Source: Comamonadaceae bacterium
GTDB taxonomy: Bacteria; Pseudomonadota; Gammaproteobacteria; Burkholderiales; Burkholderiaceae_C
Assembly: GCA_024642025.1 (NCBI GenBank)
Contig: JAHEBY010000081.1
Span: forward strand, 1-8,983
Length of the DNA: 8,983 bases
Reading direction: 5' to 3'
Within the stretch, counting starts at the first letter, position 1. The number at the start of each line of letters is the position of its first letter. This document shows, piece by piece, positions 4,033 to 8,983 of this stretch. Under the pieces are notes generated by a model. The model searched no databases. It had not been told where the DNA came from and was given only the letters and a program-made list of their open reading frames with translations. The translations under genes and the position numbers were made by a program.

Positions 4033-7000
4033 ATGGCCTATACATTTACCGAACGCAAGCGAATTCGCAAAAGTTTCGGAAGCCGCGACAGCGTGCTCGA
4101 AATACCTTACTTGTTGCAGATGCAAAAAGATGCGTACACCGCATTCCTTCAGGCAGAAGTTGCGTCAAAAAAACGAACCACCGAAGGCTTGCAAGCTGCC
4201 TTTGAAGCGGCGTTCCCTATCGTCTCGCACAATGGTTTTGTCGAGATGAAATTTCTCGAATACAACCTGGCCAAACCAGGTTTTGATGTGCGTGAATGTC
4301 AGACGCGCGGACTCACGTTTGCTTCTGCGGTGCGGGCCAAGGTCCAGCTCATCATCTATGACCGTGAATCGTCAACCTCGCAAAACAAGGTAGTCAAAGA
4401 GGTCAAGGAGCAGGAAGTCTACATGGGCGAAGTGCCGCTCATGACAAGCAAAGGCTCGTTCATCATCAACGGCACCGAGCGGGTGATCGTTTCGCAGCTG
4501 CATCGATCGCCTGGCGTGTTTTTTGAACATGACAAGGGCAAAACCCATAGCTCGGGCAAGCTCCTGTTCTCTGCGCGGATCATCCCTTATCGTGGTTCGT
4601 GGCTCGACTTCGAGTTTGATCCGAAGGACATCCTGTACTTCCGGGTGGATCGCCGTCGCAAAATGCCAGTCACGATTTTGCTCAAAGCCATTGGATTGAA
4701 TCACGAATCCATTCTTGCCAATTTCTTCGTAAACGACAATTTCCGGCTGATGGACAGCGGTGCCCAGATGGAATTTGTGGCGGAGCGGTTGCGTGGTGAA
4801 GTCGCCCGTTTTGACATTACCGACAAGAGCGGCAAAGTAATCGTCGCCAAGGACAAGCGGGTTACCGCTCGCCACACGCGCGAACTGGAGCAGGGCGAGA
4901 CGACGCACATCAGCGTGCCCGAAGACTTTCTGGTTGGCCGCGTGGTGGCGCGGGATATTGTGGAAGAGGAAACGGGCGAAATCATTGCCAAGGCGAATGA
5001 GGAGTTGACAGAAGCACTGCTCAAAAAGCTGCGCTTGGCTGGCGTGCAGGATTTGGCCTGTATCTACACCAACGAACTCGATCAGGGTGCTTACATTTCC
5101 CAAACGTTGCGTAGCGATGAAACAGTGGATGAGTTCGCGGCGCGCGTTGCCATTTATCGAATGATGCGCCCGGGCGAGCCACCCACTGAAGATGCAGTTC
5201 AAGCATTGTTCCAGCGCTTGTTTTATAACCCCGATACCTATGACTTGTCGCGGGTTGGCCGGATGAAGTTCAACGCCAAAATGGGTCGATCTGAATCGAC
5301 CGGTCCCATGGTGCTGACTAACGAAGACATCCTTGCGGTTGTGAAAATTCTGGTGGATTTGCGTAACGGTCGCGGTGAAGTCGACGATATTGACCATTTG
5401 GGCAATCGCCGCGTACGCTGTGTTGGCGAGCTTGCAGAAAACCAGTACCGCACTGGATTGGCCCGAATTGAGAAGGCTGTCAAAGAACGCTTGGGTCAGG
5501 CGGAGCAAGAGCCGCTCATGCCACATGATCTGATCAACTCAAAGCCAATTTCGGCAGCGTTAAAAGAGTTTTTTGGTGCGTCACAGTTGTCGCAGTTTAT
5601 GGATCAAACCAATCCGCTGTCAGAGATCACTCACAAGCGGCGTGTATCTGCTCTCGGCCCCGGCGGTTTGACCCGTGAGCGGGCGGGCTTTGAAGTGCGG
5701 GATGTGCACGTTACCCACTATGGTCGCGTGTGTCCTATCGAAACTCCGGAAGGGCCAAATATTGGTCTTATCAACTCGTTGGCACTTTATGCGCGTTTGA
5801 ATGAATATGGTTTTATTGAAACGCCTTATCGTCGCGTTGTCGACAACGTTATTACGAATCAGATTGACTATCTTTCGGCGATCGAAGAGGGTAAATATGT
5901 CATTGCCCAAGCCAATGCTGCATTGGACAAAGATGGCAAGTTAACCGGTGATCTGGTGTCTGCGCGTGAAAAAGGGGAATCTATCCTTGTGCCCGCGGAA
6001 CGCATTCAGTATATGGATGTGTCTCCTGCCCAGATCGTGTCCGTCGCTGCTTCCCTGGTTCCATTCCTGGAGCACGATGACGCGAATCGCGCATTGATGG
6101 GCGCAAACATGCAGCGTCAAGCGGTGCCAGTTTTGAGGCCTGAAAAGGCATTTGTCGGCACCGGAATAGAGCGGGTTTCAGCGGTTGACTCTGGTACGGT
6201 TGTCATTGCAACCCGTGGCGGTTTGGTCGATTATGTTGACGCTACCCGCATTGTTATTCGTGTCAATGACGCTGAGACCCAGGCGGGTGAAGTGGGTGTG
6301 GATATCTACAACCTGATCAAGTATCAGCGCTCCAATCAGAATACCAACATCCATCAGCGTCCAATCGTCAAGAAGGGCGACGTGCTTGCCAAGGGCGACG
6401 TCATTGCCGACGGTGCTTCAACGGATATTGGCGAACTGGCTTTGGGCCAAAACATGCTCGTGGCGTTCATGCCCTGGAACGGCTATAACTTCGAGGACTC
6501 GATCCTGATCAGCGAACGTGTCGTGGCAGATGACCGCTATACGTCGATCCATATCGAAGAACTAGTCGTCATGGCGCGCGATACGAAATTGGGGGCGGAA
6601 GAGATCACGCGCGATATTCCGAACCTCAGTGAGCAACAGCTCAACCGTCTCGATGATTCCGGCATCATCTATGTCGGGGCAGAGGTGCAGCCGGGTGATA
6701 CGCTTGTCGGCAAAGTAACCCCAAAGGGCGAAACCACGTTGACGCCGGAGGAAAAGCTGCTCAGAGCCATCTTCGGTGAAAAGGCAAGCGACGTGAAAGA
6801 CACCTCTTTGCGCGTTGATCAGGGGTCCCAAGGTACCGTCATTGACGTTCAGGTGTTTACGCGTGAAGGTATTACACGTGACCGGCGCGCCCAGCAGATC
6901 ATCGATGATGAGCTCAAACGTTTCCGCCTTGATCTGAACGACCAACTCCGAATTGTCGAGCTCGACGCGTTTGATCGGATCGAGAAGCTGTTGCATGGCA

Positions 7001-8145
7001 AGATAGCCAATGGGGGGCCGCAAAAGCTCGCCAAGGGTAGCAAGATTGACAAGGCCTATTTGGCGTCAATTGAAAAATTCCATTGGTTTGACGTCCGCCC
7101 GGCTGATGACGATGTGGCCTCTCAGCTGGAGAGCATCAAGAACTCCCTTGAACAGACAAGACATAGTTTTGACCTCGCATTTGAAGAAAAGCGCAAGAAG
7201 CTTACACAGGGCGATGAACTTCCCGCTGGCGTTCTCAAAATGGTCAAGGTCTATCTGGCGGTCAAGCGTCGCCTGCAGCCAGGTGACAAGATGGCGGGTC
7301 GCCATGGCAACAAGGGCGTTGTGTCCAAGATCGTTCCAGTCGAGGACATGCCCTATATGGCAGATGGAACGCCTTGCGATATTGTCTTGAATCCGTTGGG
7401 CGTTCCTTCCCGGATGAACGTTGGTCAGGTACTCGAGGTTCATTTGGGCTGGGCCGCCAAAGGCATTGGTCAACGTATAGGGGACATGCTGCAGGCGGAA
7501 GCCAAGCTGGCCGATATGCGCAAGTTTCTTGAGAGTCTCTACAACGGCTCTGGCCGCAAAGAGGATCTCTCGAAAATGAGTGACTCGGAGATCCTGGAGA
7601 TGGCGGCCAACCTGTCTACAGGTACCACCTTTGCTACGCCGGTGTTCGATGGTGCGTCAGAAGAAGAAATCCGCACCATGCTAAAACTGGCGTATCCGGA
7701 TGACATCGTGAAAGCCAAGGGTTTGACGGCGACTCGCACTCAGGCAAATCTGTTTGATGGTCGCAGTGGAGAGGCATTCGAACGGCCGACCACGATTGGC
7801 TACATGCATGTCTTAAAGCTGCATCACCTTGTCGACGACAAGATGCACGCGCGCTCAACAGGCCCCTACAGCCTGGTTACGCAACAGCCGCTTGGCGGCA
7901 AGGCGCAGTTCGGAGGCCAGCGGTTTGGCGAGATGGAGGTTTGGGCGCTGGAAGCCTATGGAGCCTCCTATACCTTGCAAGAAATGCTGACAGTTAAATC
8001 TGACGACGTGCAGGGTCGCACAAAGGTTTACGAGAGCATTGTCAAGGGAGAGCATTCCATTGAAGCTGGCATGCCGGAATCGTTCAACGTCCTCGTCAAG
8101 GAAATTCGTTCCTTGGGCATTGACATTGAACTCGAACGTTCTTAA
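4033..8145 (+). CDS. rpoB: DNA-directed RNA polymerase subunit beta
   Basis: This is the beta subunit, half of the polymerase active-site cleft and the rifampicin target. It has 1370 residues (E. coli 1342). In order come the protrusion and lobe (about 30-450), the rifampicin pocket, the fork and hybrid-binding region, the flap with the proteobacterial insertion around 955-1060, and the C-terminal clamp ending MPESFNVLVKEIRSLGIDIEL. The pocket SQLSQFMDQTNPLSEITHKR is at 517-536, with D524, H534 and S539 equivalent to E. coli D516, H526 and S531, all sensitive-type. E821-D822 in NFEDSI match E. coli E813-D814. K1086 and K1094 in GDKMAGRHGNKG match K1065 and K1073. H1265 lies in HLVDDKMHAR. ATG at 4033 follows GGAG with five-base spacing. 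rpoC starts 19 bases after the stop. Expression is probably trimmed by the upstream attenuator. Confidence 0.99.
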   Translation: MAYTFTERKRIRKSFGSRDSVLEIPYLLQMQKDAYTAFLQAEVASKKRTTEGLQAAFEAAFPIVSHNGFVEMKFLEYNLAKPGFDVRECQTRGLTFASAVRAKVQLIIYDRESSTSQNKVVKEVKEQEVYMGEVPLMTSKGSFIINGTERVIVSQLHRSPGVFFEHDKGKTHSSGKLLFSARIIPYRGSWLDFEFDPKDILYFRVDRRRKMPVTILLKAIGLNHESILANFFVNDNFRLMDSGAQMEFVAERLRGEVARFDITDKSGKVIVAKDKRVTARHTRELEQGETTHISVPEDFLVGRVVARDIVEEETGEIIAKANEELTEALLKKLRLAGVQDLACIYTNELDQGAYISQTLRSDETVDEFAARVAIYRMMRPGEPPTEDAVQALFQRLFYNPDTYDLSRVGRMKFNAKMGRSESTGPMVLTNEDILAVVKILVDLRNGRGEVDDIDHLGNRRVRCVGELAENQYRTGLARIEKAVKERLGQAEQEPLMPHDLINSKPISAALKEFFGASQLSQFMDQTNPLSEITHKRRVSALGPGGLTRERAGFEVRDVHVTHYGRVCPIETPEGPNIGLINSLALYARLNEYGFIETPYRRVVDNVITNQIDYLSAIEEGKYVIAQANAALDKDGKLTGDLVSAREKGESILVPAERIQYMDVSPAQIVSVAASLVPFLEHDDANRALMGANMQRQAVPVLRPEKAFVGTGIERVSAVDSGTVVIATRGGLVDYVDATRIVIRVNDAETQAGEVGVDIYNLIKYQRSNQNTNIHQRPIVKKGDVLAKGDVIADGASTDIGELALGQNMLVAFMPWNGYNFEDSILISERVVADDRYTSIHIEELVVMARDTKLGAEEITRDIPNLSEQQLNRLDDSGIIYVGAEVQPGDTLVGKVTPKGETTLTPEEKLLRAIFGEKASDVKDTSLRVDQGSQGTVIDVQVFTREGITRDRRAQQIIDDELKRFRLDLNDQLRIVELDAFDRIEKLLHGKIANGGPQKLAKGSKIDKAYLASIEKFHWFDVRPADDDVASQLESIKNSLEQTRHSFDLAFEEKRKKLTQGDELPAGVLKMVKVYLAVKRRLQPGDKMAGRHGNKGVVSKIVPVEDMPYMADGTPCDIVLNPLGVPSRMNVGQVLEVHLGWAAKGIGQRIGDMLQAEAKLADMRKFLESLYNGSGRKEDLSKMSDSEILEMAANLSTGTTFATPVFDGASEEEIRTMLKLAYPDDIVKAKGLTATRTQANLFDGRSGEAFERPTTIGYMHVLKLHHLVDDKMHARSTGPYSLVTQQPLGGKAQFGGQRFGEMEVWALEAYGASYTLQEMLTVKSDDVQGRTKVYESIVKGEHSIEAGMPESFNVLVKEIRSLGIDIELERS

Positions 8146-8164
8146 TTGATAAGGAATGAGTCAA

Positions 8165-8983
8165 ATGAAATCTCTACTCGACCTGTTCAAACAGTTCACG
8201 CCCGATGAGCATTTCGATGCCATCAAGATCGGTATGGCCTCACCCGAAAAGATCCGTTCGTGGTCGTTTGGCGAGGTGAAAAAGCCCGAAACAATCAACT
8301 ACCGTACGTTTAAACCGGAGCGGGACGGGCTTTTTTGCGCCAAGATTTTTGGCCCCATTAAAGACTATGAGTGTCTGTGCGGAAAATACAAACGCCTGAA
8401 GCACCGTGGTGTCATTTGTGAAAAATGTGGTGTTGAAGTTACCCAGACCAAAGTTCGCCGTGAACGCATGGGCCACATTGATCTGGCGGCGCCGTGTGCC
8501 CACATATGGTTCTTGAAGTCCCTGCCCAGCCGCTTGGGTCTGGTGCTGGACATGACATTGCGCGATATCGAGCGCGTTTTGTACTTTGAGGCGTATGTTG
8601 TTACCGATCCTGGCATGACTCCGCTGAAAAAATTCAGCATCATGACCGAAGACGACTACGACGCCAAGTTCAAGGAGTTTGGCGACGAATTCCAGGCGAA
8701 AATGGGGGCAGAAGGCATCAAGGATCTGTTGCAAAGTATCGATATAGAAGGGTCGATCGAAAAGTTGCGCAATGATCCAAGTGGCTCCGAGCTCAAGATC
8801 AAGAAGAACACCAAGCGCTTGAAATTGCTTGAAGCGTTCAAAAAATCAGGTATCAAGCCAGAGTGGATGGTGCTTGATGTTCTGCCGGTTCTGCCACCAG
8901 ACTTGCGCCCTCTGGTGCCACTGGACGGTGGTCGATTTGCCACCTCTGACTTGAATGACCTCTATCGCCGGGTTATCAACCGC
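8165..8983 (+). CDS. rpoC: DNA-directed RNA polymerase subunit beta', N-terminal part (3' end outside window)
   Basis: The first 273 codons of beta' are present and open to the window edge. The full protein is about 1400 residues. Beta' carries the catalytic Mg-binding NADFDGD loop, which is not reached here. The visible part includes the start MKSLLDLFKQFTPDEHFDAI and the N-terminal zinc-binding domain with C70, C72, C85 and C88 (CLCG...CEKCG), at the same positions as in E. coli. The clamp region includes RRERMGHIDLAAP and WFLKSLPSRLG. The lid segment lies near 250-264, within RPLVPLDGGRFATSDL. AAGGA (8151-8155) lies nine bases before ATG at 8165. The 19-base gap after rpoB implies one transcript and balanced synthesis of beta and beta'. 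No frame break is seen. Confidence 0.98.
   Translation, partial: MKSLLDLFKQFTPDEHFDAIKIGMASPEKIRSWSFGEVKKPETINYRTFKPERDGLFCAKIFGPIKDYECLCGKYKRLKHRGVICEKCGVEVTQTKVRRERMGHIDLAAPCAHIWFLKSLPSRLGLVLDMTLRDIERVLYFEAYVVTDPGMTPLKKFSIMTEDDYDAKFKEFGDEFQAKMGAEGIKDLLQSIDIEGSIEKLRNDPSGSELKIKKNTKRLKLLEAFKKSGIKPEWMVLDVLPVLPPDLRPLVPLDGGRFATSDLNDLYRRVINR

Noticed and set aside
3890..4249. 119-codon plus-strand frame starting in the rpoB leader and overlapping rpoB
   Set aside because: The purine-rich stretch AGAGG directly abuts the ATG, too close for a ribosome-binding site. The frame runs 217 bases into rpoB out of frame and the product is unrecognisable.
4372..5526. 384-codon open frame on the minus strand inside rpoB
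   Set aside because: It is fully antisense to conserved rpoB codons and its translation resembles no family I know. It is explained by the codon bias of the sense strand.
6373..6401. Direct repeat AAGGGCGACGT twice within rpoB
   Set aside because: It encodes the KKGDVLAKGDVIADG stretch; the two copies fall in one continuous, well-conserved part of RpoB, so this is coding constraint and not a mobile or regulatory repeat.

Overview
The window is a stretch of the conserved bacterial translation/transcription 'rif' region, all on the + strand. In order it holds the 3' end of tuf, tRNA-Trp(CCA), secE, nusG, rplK, rplA, rplJ, rplL, rpoB and the first 273 codons of rpoC. The protein sequences point to a betaproteobacterium of the order Burkholderiales, probably Comamonadaceae. 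This rests on the tuf-trnW-secE order, the 1370-residue RpoB with FMDQTNPLS in the rifampicin pocket, the TTG-started L10 beginning MSLNRSEKEAV, and RpoC with DLAAPCAHIWF. The family-level placement is recognition from memory, not a search.

Layout. Positions 1-111 end EF-Tu. The tRNA-Trp gene follows at 134-209, and a GC-rich hairpin with a short T run (238-264) separates it from secE. secE (SecYEG translocon subunit) and nusG (elongation factor) overlap by one base. A 124-base spacer with a pseudoknot-like fold and a candidate L1 autoregulatory site leads to rplK-rplA, which abut with no gap. A 277-base spacer, where the L10 leader is expected, precedes rplJ-rplL, the L10/L12 stalk. A 265-base spacer packed with hairpins, including a strong but T-poor terminator-like stem, precedes rpoB, and rpoC follows 19 bases later.

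How it works together. The region makes the ribosomal stalk base (L11), the L1 stalk, the L10-L12 stalk and the beta and beta' subunits of RNA polymerase from one colinear block, with NusG and SecE upstream. The long spacers lie where control is known in Escherichia coli: L1 feedback before rplK, L10 feedback before rplJ, and partial termination plus RNase III processing between rplL and rpoB. The foldable elements listed here are consistent with those controls, but their functions are inferred by position.

I see no mobile element, CRISPR array, pseudogene or foreign insertion, and no undescribed protein system. All coding sequence is ordinary housekeeping sequence with family-typical lengths and intact key residues. 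What deserves a second look is in the non-coding RNA: a T-stem U-U mismatch in tRNA-Trp, a possible H-type pseudoknot after nusG, alternative pairings before rplK, a possible anti-Shine-Dalgarno element before rplJ, and an array of about six hairpins before rpoB.
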